Below are positions 1 through 9,155 of a stretch of DNA of 64,000 nucleotides, one piece after another; position 1 is the first letter of the stretch, and the number at the start of each line of letters is the position of its first letter. Source of the DNA: Acanthosepion esculentum (taxonomy: Eukaryota > Mollusca > Cephalopoda > Sepiida > Sepiidae). Where the stretch lies: contig OZ038517.1 in assembly GCA_964036315.1 (NCBI GenBank), positions 53,039,288 to 53,103,287 of the forward strand. Reading direction: 5' to 3'. Both the position numbers and the translations under genes were made by a program. The notes beneath the pieces were generated by a model that ran no database searches, had not been told where the DNA came from, and worked only from the letters and a program-made list of their open reading frames with translations.

Positions 1-60
<60 letters not shown>

Positions 61-84
61 GTATTAGTATATATATATATATAT
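1..84. repeat. (AT)n tract with a short (GTAT)n segment
   Basis: Pure AT dinucleotides, then about four GTAT units, then AT again. It runs off the left edge of the window, so its true length is unknown. Confidence 0.97.
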
Positions 85-86
85 TT

Positions 87-204
87 GAATTGGACAAAGT
101 CCGATAATTTATTTAAAGACATTTATATGTTTAACGTTCTTTTTATATCTATATTTCTTGTATCTATAAAAAGAACGTTAAACATATCATAAATGTCTTT
201 AAAT
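87..204. repeat. small fold-back element (short relative of the next one)
   Basis: Inverted arms of about 37-40 bp (111-147 and 165-204) begin and end with TTTAAAGACATTT / AAATGTCTTTAAA around a ~17-base spacer. The arms match the outer ends of the larger fold-back at 246-791. Both are preceded by a similar leader, AATTGGACA..GTCCGA.AATTT, at 89-110 and 226-245. I read this as a deletion derivative of the larger element; no coding potential. Confidence 0.75.
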
Positions 205-383
205 ATATATATATATATTTTAGAATTGGACATTGTCCGACAATTTATTTAAAGACATTTATATTATGTTTAACGTTCTTTTTATAGATACAAGTATTTA
301 AGCAAATGCTCTGTTTTATAATAAACAGTATTAAATAACATTTACCGGCCTGAATGTCCGAGAAATTTTCATAGAAAATTTTC

Positions 384-465
384 GCTCTCCGACAGGAATC
401 GAACCTGTATCCTATACGGAACCATCATTTCGCGTGATGTGCCTTAACCTTTCGGCCACAGAGCA
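384..465 (-). tRNA. tRNA-Ser(CGA)-like sequence, left arm copy
   Basis: Mirror copy of the sequence at 572-653, read on the minus strand. It has the same A-box-like and B-box sequences, anticodon stem and substituted position 33. Because it lies inside an inverted repeat it is probably part of a mobile element or a duplicated pseudogene, not an independent gene. Confidence 0.5.
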
Positions 466-571
466 GCGTCTGGTTAGCAAGGTCGATTTTACTATCTTTA
501 AACTTAAATAGAAGAGATTCATGGAAGATTTAAGTTTAAAGATAGTAAAATCGACCTTGCTAACCAGACGC

Positions 572-653
572 TGCTCTGTGGCCGAAAGGTTAAGGCACAT
601 CACGCGAAATGATGGTTCCGTATAGGATACAGGTTCGATTCCTGTCGGAGAGC
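572..653 (+). tRNA. tRNA-Ser(CGA)-like sequence, right arm copy
   Basis: D arm TGGCCGAAAGGTTAAGGC is serine-type. The anticodon stem CATCA/TGATG (598-602, 610-614) is a perfect 5 bp. The 7-base loop CGCGAAA puts CGA at the anticodon. A variable arm TCC..GGA follows, and the T arm ACAGG-TTCGATT-CCTGT is perfect, with B box GGTTCGATTCC. Defects: position 33 is G where tRNAs have U, and the acceptor stem pairs only at positions 3-7, with a mismatch at 2-71. Polymerase III promoter boxes look intact, but the defects and the fold-back setting argue for a pseudo-tRNA or SINE head. Confidence 0.55.
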
Positions 654-787
654 GAAAATTTTCTATGAAAATTTCTCGGACATTCAGGCCGGTAAATGTT
701 ATTTAATACTGTTTATTATAAAACAGAGCATTTGCTTAAATACTTGTATCTATAAAAAGAACGTTAAACATAATATAAATGTCTTTA

Positions 788-1543
<756 letters not shown>

Positions 1544-1597
<54 letters not shown>
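1544..1597. repeat. (AT)n microsatellite
   Basis: Uninterrupted AT units next to the transposase relic that follows. Confidence 0.97.
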
Positions 1598-1599
<2 letters not shown>

Positions 1600-1917
1600 T
1601 GTATCAAAAATACTTTTACAAACATTGGGTACGGGTTCCTTACACCAAACTAAAGACCGCTTCCCGTGTGTTGAAACATGTATCATCTCCGGTATCCTGT
1701 AGAATTTGTTCTTTGTGGTCAGGCGTACGAGCAGATCTTGGTCATCCTCAATTACATAGTTGGGGTGCCATGGATCCTGACCCAGCAACACAACGATAAA
1801 CAGCTGCAAAGTTTGTACGAATCGGCAGCCTTCGGCCTGGAAACGCAACCTCATACCATTCGCGCGACCGCATGTAAAAATCATATCTGCCTGCTCACGA
1901 TATGAATACCCTGCCAT
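1600..1917 (-). pseudogene. DUF4817-type transposase N-terminal relic
   Basis: On the minus strand from the Met codon at 1915-1917 the frame reads MAGYSYREQADMIFTCGRAN, which fits the conserved start of DUF4817 helix-turn-helix proteins (Y.YEE.ADM...YGRANGN) found at the N-terminus of many animal mariner-like transposases. After GMRLRF the reading frame degrades, although a later stretch (..EDDQDLLVRLT) resembles the next helix. It stops against the (AT)n at 1597, so the element is truncated there. Recognition rests on one motif block; the rest is inferred. Confidence 0.5.
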
Positions 1918-2355
1918 TTTAAACGGAACACTTCTCAGTTGACTCACTACTACACACGTTAAACGTTGAACATAGACCAGCCACAGATGTACACGAATGA
2001 CCAATGTACTCTAGTCTAAATGACAGAACAGTGCTATCTACTGTAAACTTTCTTTAAAGTTAATAACTCGAAAATGAAGGATTTGCGGACATATTTTTAT
2101 ATGGACATATGTCCATATAAATATATGTCCGCAAATGGATTTAAGTGTTTAATATTCACCAATAAATTAAGTGCCTTGCCAAAGAAAGTGACTTTAAAAA
2201 AATGAATGCTATTTTTCAGTATTAGGCTACAGACTTACTGATATTCCTAGATATAGTTGTGTGTTTGCGCGTGCGCGCCTTCCTTTTACTTATATACTTA
2301 CATATTTTCTCAACCTCGTGGAACAGGTGAGCCGAGGTCAAATACCGGTTGGGTC

Positions 2356-2357
<2 letters not shown>
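1918..2357. other. unassigned, with a 56-bp palindrome
   Basis: Nothing coding is seen. The only structure is the palindrome listed separately at 2081-2136. Confidence 0.5.
2081..2136. repeat. 56-bp near-perfect palindrome
   Basis: ATTTGCGGACATA... is followed directly by its reverse complement, centred on GACATATGTC, with one mismatched pair. No spacer. It could be a MITE remnant or a stand-alone cruciform-forming sequence. Confidence 0.85.

Positions 2358-2420
<63 letters not shown>
2358..2420. repeat. (AT)n microsatellite
   Basis: AT units directly followed by a small palindrome. Confidence 0.97.
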
Positions 2421-2423
<3 letters not shown>

Positions 2424-2475
2424 AATAAAAATAAAAACAGACCACTTTATTGTCTGTTTTTATTTTTATTTAAAT
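2420..2475. repeat. AT-rich hairpin
   Basis: TTTAAATAAAAATAAAAACAGAC pairs with its complement around a short loop (CACTTTATT), giving arms of about 23 bp. Confidence 0.85.
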
Positions 2476-2479
2476 TATT

Positions 2480-2745
2480 AGCTCTGATTTACATTGAGCT
2501 CTCTGGATTTGATCCTCCTCTACCCATACGGATTACCTAATTTTTCGTAAACTAACTATATATATATATGTATATATATATATATTTGTCATCCACAGAC
2601 AGACTGTTTCGCTGTTTCACAGCTCATCAGTGTGGCTAGACGTCCGGTTGCCTCTAGCTAGGATCGAAACCCGACTGAATTTGCGTCAGTCCGACTTCTC
2701 CCACTAAGCCGTCAGCCGTACGGGATGAAGGTGAATTTTAGCGTG
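2480..2745 (-). mobile_element. SINE family S2, minus copy, with internal (AT)n
   Basis: Read on the minus strand, a tRNA-like head has a B-box-like GGTTTCGATCC. It is followed by GGCAACCGGACGTCTAG, a body ending GTCTGTCTGTGGATGACAA, then (AT)n (2558-2585), then a short segment with AATCCGTATGG and GAGCTCAATGTAA. The same parts in the same order and orientation occur at 53250-53560. The shared segment beyond the (AT)n suggests that the microsatellite is an internal part of the element. No protein is encoded. Confidence 0.65.
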
Positions 2746-3058
2746 TTTATTTTTAGATTCAGATAAACACACAGTGACTGACAGTGACTCAATTCTGTCG
2801 AAGAGTCGTGCAGTATTAGCTTAAATAGTCACTTATACACAAAATTAAAAATAAAATCATCTTTGGTAATGGCTAAAAGCATATCCAAAAGCGCTGGCTC
2901 ATATGTGGAACTTTCGGACAAATTCAACATAATGTATGTCCTGAATAGAAGAACATTAGAACACAAGAAAAATTAACTAAAAAGCTTAACCGCAGTAACT
3001 TGTCACTCGTTTTTAATGAAAGTTGTATAAAAGAGGGGTTGCTGCCCAAATACACTTT
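2746..3058. other. unassigned sequence
   Basis: Contains AATGGCTAAAAGCATATCC.. but no frame long enough to support a gene. No repeat recognised. Confidence 0.45.
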
Positions 3059-3064
3059 ACACAC

Positions 3065-3124
<60 letters not shown>
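3059..3124. repeat. (AC)n(AT)n compound microsatellite
   Basis: An AC run is followed by an AT run. Confidence 0.97.
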
Positions 3125-3125
3125 G

Positions 3126-3240
3126 GGGGATGGCTTGAGAAAGTGGAAAGCAGATTACTTGTGAGGCGTTTCGTCCTTCAAGACTTCATTGGACTAAATT
3201 TGTTATGTTGGTAGGACTACACATGCGCAAGAGAGCGTGG
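3126..3240 (-). mobile_element. Penelope-like element terminal fragment (putative)
   Basis: Contains GGCGTTTCGTCCTTCAAGAC near 3162-3185. Its reverse complement resembles the GAAGGACGAAACGCC block of the Penelope-like terminal regions elsewhere in the window (7745, 9060, 13860). The flanking GAAAGTGGAAA..TTACTTGTGAGG also matches 9040-9065. It is short and diverged, so the assignment is by similarity to the other copies. Confidence 0.4.
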
Positions 3241-3412
3241 TGTTGGGAATTTTAGATTTTTTTTTTTTATCGAATTCATCTAGAGTTTGTTTTCTTTTTC
3301 TTTCCATCACTTTTCCAAGTAGGTATTCCACACTGTGACATTAGAAGATCTGCCAGGAATGGGAAAATGGTGTAAAAACCAGGGCGCTAATTTACTGTAG
3401 ATGATCTTTCGA

Positions 3413-3501
3413 TTAAGGCACTCTTAACGCACTCTGTAGACATTTACATCGTAGTGAATTATTTTCTCCTTTGATCAGAGTAGCATTTTTATGTTTTACG
3501 T

Positions 3502-3502
<1 letters not shown>
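3413..3502 (-). pseudogene. degenerate Penelope-type endonuclease tail
   Basis: The minus-strand frame reads KNATLIKGENNSLRCKCLQS. It aligns residue by residue with KNSTLIKKENSSHRRKILES in the better-preserved copy at 7994-8206. That block belongs to the C-terminal endonuclease region of Penelope-like retroelements. Only about 30 residues remain, and a (GT)n tract cuts the upstream side. Confidence 0.5.
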
Positions 3503-3503
<1 letters not shown>

Positions 3504-3565
<62 letters not shown>

Positions 3566-3597
3566 TGAGTGTGTGTGTGTGTGTGTGTGGGTGTGTA
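3504..3597. repeat. (AT)n/(GT)n/(GA)n compound microsatellite
   Basis: A GT run is interrupted by a GAGAGAGAGAG segment, then continues as GT. Confidence 0.96.
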
Positions 3598-3687
3598 AAA
3601 TTTCAGATAAAGTATCTCCGTAAAAGGACAATATGACTAAAGACAAAAGGATAAACTTATCTTAGCCAACTCATTTTGTTCTCTGAA

Positions 3688-3966
3688 TTACTCTATCAAG
3701 GCAAGTGCAAGAATTTTAGTATTGTCTAGTATTGCGCTTAAACTCATACAATCTAGGTACCATGGCGTAGAGCTTATCTGATCAATTACCATGAAAATAT
3801 TTATAGAAAAGACACAGAGGGGCAACCTTACGGCGGTGGGAAAGTGACTGAAGCCGAGCCGCCAGATCAGGACCAATAATATTGCTGATTCTTCTTTGGA
3901 TTTTATCAAGGAGCACAAGGTAAATAGCAGGGGCACTGGACTGCCATCGATCAAGTAAATATACAC
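3688..3966 (-). pseudogene. non-LTR retrotransposon RT C-terminal fragment
   Basis: Minus-strand frames carry fragments of the region after the RT palm: a KSKEES block equivalent to DKIQRR in a shifted frame, then a LCVF.. block equivalent to VASLCLFYKYFHG. The same order is found at 16500-16940, 20800-21350, 24411-24826 and 27110-27976. Frameshifts and stops break it. It belongs to a jockey/CR1-like group by overall layout; the clade is inferred. Confidence 0.5.
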
Positions 3967-4719
3967 TTTACTTTGGTCGTTCCAACTGAGCGCAAAGCTG
4001 ACTTGAGCTCGACCATTATGACCATTGTTATCATTACCTACCCTAACTTACTTATGAACCAGAAAAAGAAAACGGACATGCCCGAGAGACATTGACAAGT
4101 TTGTTTCCTTACGGTTTCTATATACAATAAAAGAAGAAGTGCTCCGTAACAGAAAACCAAGTTTTTGTTGCTTCTTCTTTAATTGTTAAACCGGGGTGGT
4201 AGCACCTGTTAGGGTCCCAACTATGGGCAAATAGTGACCCCCCCCAAAAAAAAATCTGTGGTCAAATCAATATGACAGTATAACAATACGTTTTAATGCT
4301 AAAAATACCAGCAATAGATTTGACTGTTAACCAAAACTCTCTTTTAAAAAAGTACATCAATGAAATCTGATCTACAAACGGATTTCTTACAAAGACTGCA
4401 TATTCTATTCATACGAACCTATCCTAAAAATCTTGTCGGCATTAAATAACCCATACAGGTGTTGATATGTCTTAAAACAAAATAAACCAAGCCAAACTAC
4501 AAGAAACCAACACGTAAACTTAAATTCTATACATTCAATTATTATAATATTCTGTATTTACATTTGGTGCCTACTACTTGTAATGTGTTCAGTACATCTG
4601 CACTATAATTACTAAGAAATACACTTTTTTTTAAAAAAAAAGAAGTTAATTGTAGTCTTATGTATCTTTTGAAAATTTTATTTATTTGTTATGAAAAGTT
4701 AATGATAGTATTGTAATTC
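3967..4719. other. unassigned, with a short dispersed motif
   Basis: At about 4190-4235, GGGGTGGTAGCACCTGTTAGG followed by CCCAACTATGGGCAAATAGT is matched in inverted orientation at 20295-20345. This shows a small dispersed repeat of unknown type. Otherwise nothing is recognised. Confidence 0.5.
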
Positions 4720-5040
4720 TGGGTGGGCGCCCTTCGTCTCCTGGTAACCAGTATTTTTAAACTCAGTCGGCGACTGGATGCCAATCCTCCAATGTGACAG
4801 TGAATGTTGGACAACTTCCTCACAGATGAAGAGGAGACTGTAGTGGACAAGATGCGATGCTCTATTTTGATTTCGAACTGTTAATGTGTAAATTGTACAG
4901 TGGATACTATTTTGTCCGTGTTTTTTTTTTTTGTTTAATTTTATTCATTCGTTATGAAAATTAGTCTTGTGGTTGTAGGTGGAGTCCCTTTGTCTCCTGG
5001 CAGCGAATATTTTTAAATCCAGTTCATCACTGTATGAAAG
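4718..5040 (+). pseudogene. LINE RT scraps, two related pieces
   Basis: At about 4788-4845 the plus strand reads ILQCDSECWTTSSQMKRRL, matching the ..YGSE.WT..SQMKKRLEA.. block after the RT domain in RTE-like elements. The same block is seen at 39733-39790 as LLYGSERCTTSSQMKKRFEA. A second related segment (TCTCCTGGCAGCGAATATTT, 4996-5015) repeats the sequence upstream of the first (TCTCCTGGTAACCAGTATTT, 4737-4756). No open frame spans them. Confidence 0.5.
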
Positions 5041-5264
5041 AATAAAATATAATTGTACTTTATTTATTTTAAAAATAAAGTTGATGAACAGAATGGAAAT
5101 TATAAAAACCTAATAGTTAAGAAATAAGAAAAAAATATAGTTATAACCAAAAATCCTGTGTTCACAGTGGATTCTACCAAAACAAATCAAGTTACCTATT
5201 ACTTGCTGGTTTAACATGTTTGCATCCAAGTAAAGGTCAGTTATTTCAAAACAGTCCGGAAGAC

Positions 5265-5455
5265 TTCTTTGGGTGTAAGACAAGGCACGTATCTTCTCAC
5301 TGGACTTATTCAACCGATACAACGAGGCATTTCTGAGAGAATCAGATTTCCTACCAGTATACTTTATTGACGGTCAAAATCTTAACCATATAAGATATGC
5401 ATATGACACAGTGTTGATAGCAGGCACAGAAATAAAACTACAAGTGCAAAAATGT
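5265..5455 (+). pseudogene. LINE RT palm fragment (RTE-like)
   Basis: VRQG at about 5272-5284 is followed, after a frameshift, by SLDLFNRYNEAFLRES and then LNHIRYAYDTVLIAGTE at about 5378-5430. These match the RT order GVRQGC-SP.LFN.Y.E and INNLRYADDTVLIA. The catalytic YADD is here YAYD, so one aspartate is lost. With the frameshift this is a dead copy. It lies just downstream of other scraps of the same element type. Confidence 0.65.
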
Positions 5456-5569
5456 AAATATCCAGGGAAGTGTAACAGTCTAGTTCTCTTTTCTTGGTTT
5501 CTATTGCATTTTTTCTGTTTCCTAATACCCTGCTTTTCTTTTGGAAGGCATCTTTATGTATATGTATGT

Positions 5570-5890
5570 ATGTTGCGGCATTCACCCCGGATCGGTTAAG
5601 CCGGCTCCTTCCAAGGAATTCACCGCGTCCGGAACGAAGGCCGACCAAGCACAGCGATCCGTCGCCAATGCTGAAACGAGCGAAGCCATTCCCGATTCCA
5701 ACGGCGGCGAATTCCTGAAACGGAGTAACAAGGGAGTTTGAACTTCACACGCGATCCCCACACCAGTCCCAGGAGGAATATGCTCTTACTTGCCGCAGAA
5801 TTTCCACAGACGCAGAGGCAGGAGTAACCAAGAGGCCGCCGGATGCTGGTGCAGACGCCGAATAGTTTTGAATTCAGAGTTGTCCCTCTC
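5570..5890. other. GC-richer segment of unknown origin
   Basis: This block (GGATCGGTTAAGCCGGCTCC.. through GAGGCCGCCGGATGC..) is visibly richer in G+C and CpG than its surroundings. It is open in more than one frame for 60-90 codons, as expected for GC-rich DNA. None of the translations resembles a protein I know. It ends against a SINE. It may be an exon, a retroelement piece or a transferred fragment. Confidence 0.35.
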
Positions 5891-5891
5891 T

Positions 5892-6083
5892 TAGACCAGT
5901 TGCCATCCAAGGCTATAGAACCCAGTCTGTCCTGCTATTTACCCATAGTTGGAGGGAGAAGCAGAGGATTCACACCTTTCCCAAGGGTGTTAGCACGTAA
6001 GTGAATGTAATGGATTCGACTGGAATTCGAACTCGGCTCTCCGATTCCTCATTCCGAGCCATTATCCATTACTCCTTTTGGCC
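5892..6083 (-). mobile_element. SINE family S1 copy a
   Basis: The minus strand starts with a tRNA-like head (GAGTAATGGATAATGGCTC as A-box region, GAGTTCGAATTCC as B box). It continues ATTACATTCACTTACGTGC, a pyrimidine-rich CTTCTCC block, ATAGCAGGACAGACTGGG and GGATGGCAACTGGTCT. Seven other copies in the window share this order (18053, 32440, 35817, 36077, 56694, 61487, 61777). Confidence 0.75.
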
Positions 6084-6145
6084 ATTCTAATGGATCTTCG
6101 TATTTCAGTTCTTTAAAAGCGCGCTTCGAAATGAGATAATGATTC
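6084..6145. other. short linker
   Basis: Unassigned sequence between SINE copy a and the tRNA-like tandem array. Confidence 0.4.
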
Positions 6146-6775
6146 TTGAACTAGTCTCGTTGACTCTTAATAGGGGGGGTCCTCACTAGGTGTTTCGTAC
6201 CTGCGGCCTTGAGCAAAATAAAGCTAATCTTAGTAAATAATAATTTGCGCACTTCGGTGTAATGTAATGGTTAACGAGCTAGTCTAGTCGACCATTACTA
6301 CTAAATATTGAGTTAATATTCACTGGTTGCTCCGTATTTGTGGCCTTGCGCAAAATAAAGCTAATATTAGTAAATAACAATTAGGGCACCACGGCGTGGT
6401 GTAATGGTTAACGAACTAGTCTAGTTGACCACTGCTTTCAATAGTACGTTCGTTCCTCACTAGGTGGCACTTGTGCAATATAATACTAATCTTAGTAAAT
6501 AACCAATTGTGCACCTCGGGGTGGTGTAATGGTTAACGAGCTAGTCTAGTTGATCACTTCTGTCGAATACTGCGTTCGTTTCTCACTAGGTGCTCCATTC
6601 TTATGTAATATAACACTAACCTTAGTAAAAAAACAATTTGGGCACTTTGGCGTGGTGTAATGGTTAACGAGCTAGTCTAGTTAGACCTTAATACCGAATA
6701 TCGTCCTCGATCCTCCTTAGGTGCCCCGTACTTGTGACCTTGTGCAAAAATCAAACTAATCTTAGTAATTAAAAT
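6146..6775 (+). repeat. tandem array of tRNA-like units (~125-137 bp)
   Basis: Four full units start at GCAC 6249, 6386, 6511 and 6642, after one partial unit. Each has an A-box-like GTGGTGTAATGGTTAACGAG, the block CTAGTCTAGTTGA, a B-box-like GTTCGTTCCTC and a closing AGGTGC that can pair with the opening GCACCT as an acceptor stem. A variable AT-rich linker (ACTAATCTTAGTAAATAA) follows. Spacing varies between 125 and 137 bp. Copies differ at many positions, so the array is not recent. Whether any unit is transcribed by polymerase III cannot be seen. Confidence 0.7.
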
Positions 6776-7315
6776 AGTTTTATATTTCTGACGAGTCTTT
6801 AAATGAAATGCCGGAATTTACTAAACAGGCAGAAACTCACCAATTGGCGCAGAGCATTCATCTTTAACTTTTTCGCTCGTTTTTTAGCCTTGTGTCTTTC
6901 TAAACTTAATAAATATTAAAATCTGATCGCTACTTCAATTTTGTTCTTTATGCCATTTAAGTACACCAGCACTTTATGTGACAAGCCTTTTTTTCCCGGA
7001 TGTTCATTAGCCGAATAGCCTTGTCTCTGGTCAAAATAATGCCGATAATTAAGATAATTAAAGCACTTACATGCTAATTGAATCTAATGACATTTTTTTT
7101 TCTTTTACTCTTCTAAGAAGACGGTTCAATCTCGTTTTAAATGCTACCCTGTCGCAAAAAGCCATTCACTTCTGTTTTGTCTAGACGAGCAACAAAGTAC
7201 CGGTCAAGGTGGAGACAGCAAATAAAAAGACGCTTGACATTTTACAAAAGACACCGTCAAGCTTTTACGAACAGTGAGTCGCATGAGTTATAGTGCAGAA
7301 GGTGGGCCGCACCGC
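6776..7315. other. unassigned sequence
   Basis: AT-rich with no frame or repeat I can support. A short poly(A) run lies at 7320-7335. Confidence 0.5.
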
Positions 7316-7510
7316 TAGAAAAAAAAAAAAAAAGAATCCAGGTAATTTTTCCTTAAAGATACCGCCGCCATTTTCCCATAAAAAAAGTCCATACACATCT
7401 GACTTAAAAAAAGGGAAATGTCGATTTTTATTTCTTTTGGGAAAAGAATTGATTCTATAATAAAAAAAATTCTTGATCTAATATTATCACTGATGGCAGA
7501 GTGATTCACA

Positions 7511-7511
7511 C

Positions 7512-7546
<35 letters not shown>

Positions 7547-7547
7547 A

Positions 7548-7597
<50 letters not shown>
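7511..7597. repeat. (CT)n(AT)n compound microsatellite
   Basis: A CT run with a few interruptions, then an AT run. Confidence 0.96.
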
Positions 7598-7662
7598 GTT
7601 CATTTTTAACAGACATTTTAGCATTGACAAGCCCCATCAAATTGAGTTTCATTTTTATGTAA

Positions 7663-7667
<5 letters not shown>

Positions 7668-7703
<36 letters not shown>
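7668..7703. repeat. (AT)n microsatellite
   Basis: AT units forming the left boundary of the Penelope-like element. Confidence 0.97.
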
Positions 7704-7706
<3 letters not shown>

Positions 7707-7733
7707 AAAGACAATAGGAAAACTGTAATAGTT

Positions 7734-7770
7734 GCCTACGCGTTTCCTCCGATGTGGACATTTTCAAGGC
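7734..7770 (-). ncRNA. degenerate hammerhead-like motif
   Basis: Minus strand: GCC, TTGAAAA in the place of CUGANGA, then GTCC..GGAG as a possible helix II, GAAA, CGCGTA, then GGC closing helix I with GCC. The layout is that of hammerhead ribozymes known from Penelope-like elements. Two core positions differ from consensus and one extra base precedes helix II, so activity is unlikely. Confidence 0.35.
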
Positions 7771-7936
7771 GAAACGAAATGAATTTATTAAACAAAGTAA
7801 CTAATAATAACAAAACAAAATGTCCTTAGCAACTGGAAGAATTTAGAGAACGCTATTTTCATAGTGTTAACTGAAATTACTTCAATTACTGTCACGTGTG
7901 GAGATATTGTTTTTATTGCTGTGTTGACGGATTCAA

Positions 7937-8239
7937 CTATTTTCTTTTGATTTCTTGATACTGTTCTGTACTTGTTTGGGAGAGAAGTAATTCTAAGAAA
8001 GGTGAAAAAGTGAAAAAGCCTGGGCGTAGATTAATATTTGGGTAATATTCAATGGCGGCACTCTCGAGGATTTTCCTTCTGTGTGAGCTATTTTCTTTTT
8101 TTATGAGTGTAGAATTTTTAAAATCAAGATTGTGGTTGAATTTATTTCTATGCATGACTAGTGCATTAACTAAGTTGTTTTTTGTGAGGTCTCTTTTGTG
8201 CTCATAAAAAAGTACACATCGGACGAAACGTGTCGGCAA
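7937..8239 (-). pseudogene. Penelope-like GIY-YIG-type endonuclease C-terminus
   Basis: The open minus-strand frame reads LVNALVMHRNKFNHNLDFKN, then STLIKKENSSHRRKILESAA and IEYYPNINLRPGFF. The pattern H..(F)NH..DF.N..LI..E....RR.ILES..I....N.R.G is the C-terminal part of the GIY-YIG endonuclease region in Penelope-like elements. The catalytic GIY and YIG blocks and the whole RT are absent. About 93% identical by eye to the fragment at 9249-9461. Upstream of this frame the sequence passes into the inverted terminal region. Confidence 0.7.
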
Positions 8240-8301
8240 CTATTACAGTCTTCCTATTTATAAATATTGTCTTTTTCTACAGGTTAACTCTGAGAAAAAT
8301 T

Positions 8302-8305
<4 letters not shown>

Positions 8306-8367
<62 letters not shown>
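8306..8367. repeat. (AT)n microsatellite
   Basis: AT run that ends exactly at a mariner-type terminal inverted repeat, providing its TA target. Confidence 0.97.
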
Positions 8368-8368
<1 letters not shown>

Positions 8369-8371
<3 letters not shown>

Positions 8372-8956
8372 TGTAACAGTAAAATTGTCCAAATCGTGTA
8401 ATAATAATAATTGCCCATCCCACAAAATGCTTAATATGTATAAAACCACTAAACTAATTGAGTTTCTTTCTTCGACGTTTTCAGATAAGATGTTTAGCCA
8501 CCTTGACACCATTTGTCGTGAGAATCACTGAAAAAACATTTGAGTTATCTAGAATATAGGTTAAAATCATTTTGTGTCAGACCCACTGGCTTCCCAAATG
8601 AGCAATGGCGAGAGGAAATAATTGTCTCAGTAATGGTACCAATATTCATACTCTGGCTTTCACCTTCAATGTTGATTCCAGGACCATCAAGAGAACGGTG
8701 AATAAGTTTAAAAAAGAGGGAAGAGTAGAGAATAGAACTGGATCAGGCGGTCATAACAGCAAGAGGGATCATCATTTCAACTTAGAGTTAAATAAATTTT
8801 TATTGTTAAAAATAGAGTCCAATAGTGATATAAAAACCACGGAGAATTCCAGTAAGATATTTTTAATCATTTCTAAGTTACAACGGTTCAAAGCGTAATC
8901 TAAGAATTGGACAATTTTACTGTTACACGATTTAGACAATTTTTCTGTTACACCCA

Positions 8957-8957
<1 letters not shown>
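8369..8957 (+). mobile_element. internally deleted Tc1/mariner element A
   Basis: Terminal inverted repeats: GGTTGTAACAGTAAAATTG.. on the left (8369) and the complement of GGGTGTAACAGAAAAATTG.. on the right (ending 8957). Both are followed by TGTCYAAATCGTGTAA. TA-rich sequence flanks each end. It encodes only a transposase N-terminus (8605-8898). The same family, less deleted, lies at 59283-60317. The right end has a second copy of the inner TIR motif (8907-8935). Confidence 0.8.
8605..8898 (+). pseudogene. Tc1/mariner transposase N-terminal HTH fragment
   Basis: The frame contains FNVDSRTIKRTVNKFKKEGR followed by VENRTGSGG, matching the paired helix-turn-helix and GRPRK-like linker of Tc1-type transposases (..S.RTV...V.KF...G.V..R.GSGR). 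After residue ~60 it jumps to IESNSDIKTTENSSKI, which corresponds to the 3' non-coding end of element B, so the catalytic domain is deleted. It cannot catalyse transposition. Confidence 0.7.

Positions 8958-9018
<61 letters not shown>
8958..9018. repeat. (AT)n microsatellite
   Basis: AT run between mariner A and a Penelope-like fragment. Confidence 0.97.
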
Positions 9019-9020
<2 letters not shown>

Positions 9021-9155
9021 GGAAAATGTATGACAAAGTGGAAAATTTATTCTTGCGACGCGTTTCGTCTTCAGCCCGATGATGTCCTAAAGGAAGAAAC
9101 GCGTCGCAGGAAAACTTTCTACACCTTCTCGTACATTTTTACCCACTATTGTTCT

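Larger units (their letters stand above)
246..791. mobile_element. large fold-back element with tRNA-Ser-like arms
   Basis: A near-perfect inverted repeat: left arm 246-509, right arm 528-791, spacer 510-527. Every position pair I checked sums to 1037, so there are no indels between arms of about 264 bp. The outer ~45 bp of each arm match the small fold-back at 111-204. Each arm contains a tRNA-Ser-like sequence, so the tRNA-like genes point outward from a common centre. (AT)n flanks the right side. There is no open reading frame of note. The near-identity of the arms implies recent formation or ongoing gene conversion. It may be a SINE pair in inverted orientation or a fold-back transposon that captured a tRNA; the sequence does not decide. 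Confidence 0.85.
7704..8281 (-). mobile_element. Penelope-like element 3' fragment with inverted terminal copies
   Basis: The left end (GTAAAAGACAATAGG.. to ..CGATGTGGACA, 7704-7760) is matched by the reverse complement of the right end (8210-8281), sharing ACTGTAATAGTTGCC and CGATGTG. Between them on the minus strand lies the end of an endonuclease ORF (8239 to 7937). Inverted terminal copies around a truncated coding region are typical of Penelope-like retroelements (pLTRs). The RT domain is missing, so this is a truncated, non-autonomous copy. (AT)n flanks both sides. Confidence 0.65.

Noticed and set aside
572..653. Functional tRNA-Ser gene
   Set aside because: Position 33 is G instead of the near-universal U, the acceptor stem is defective, and it sits in a mobile-looking palindrome. 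It is kept only as tRNA-like.
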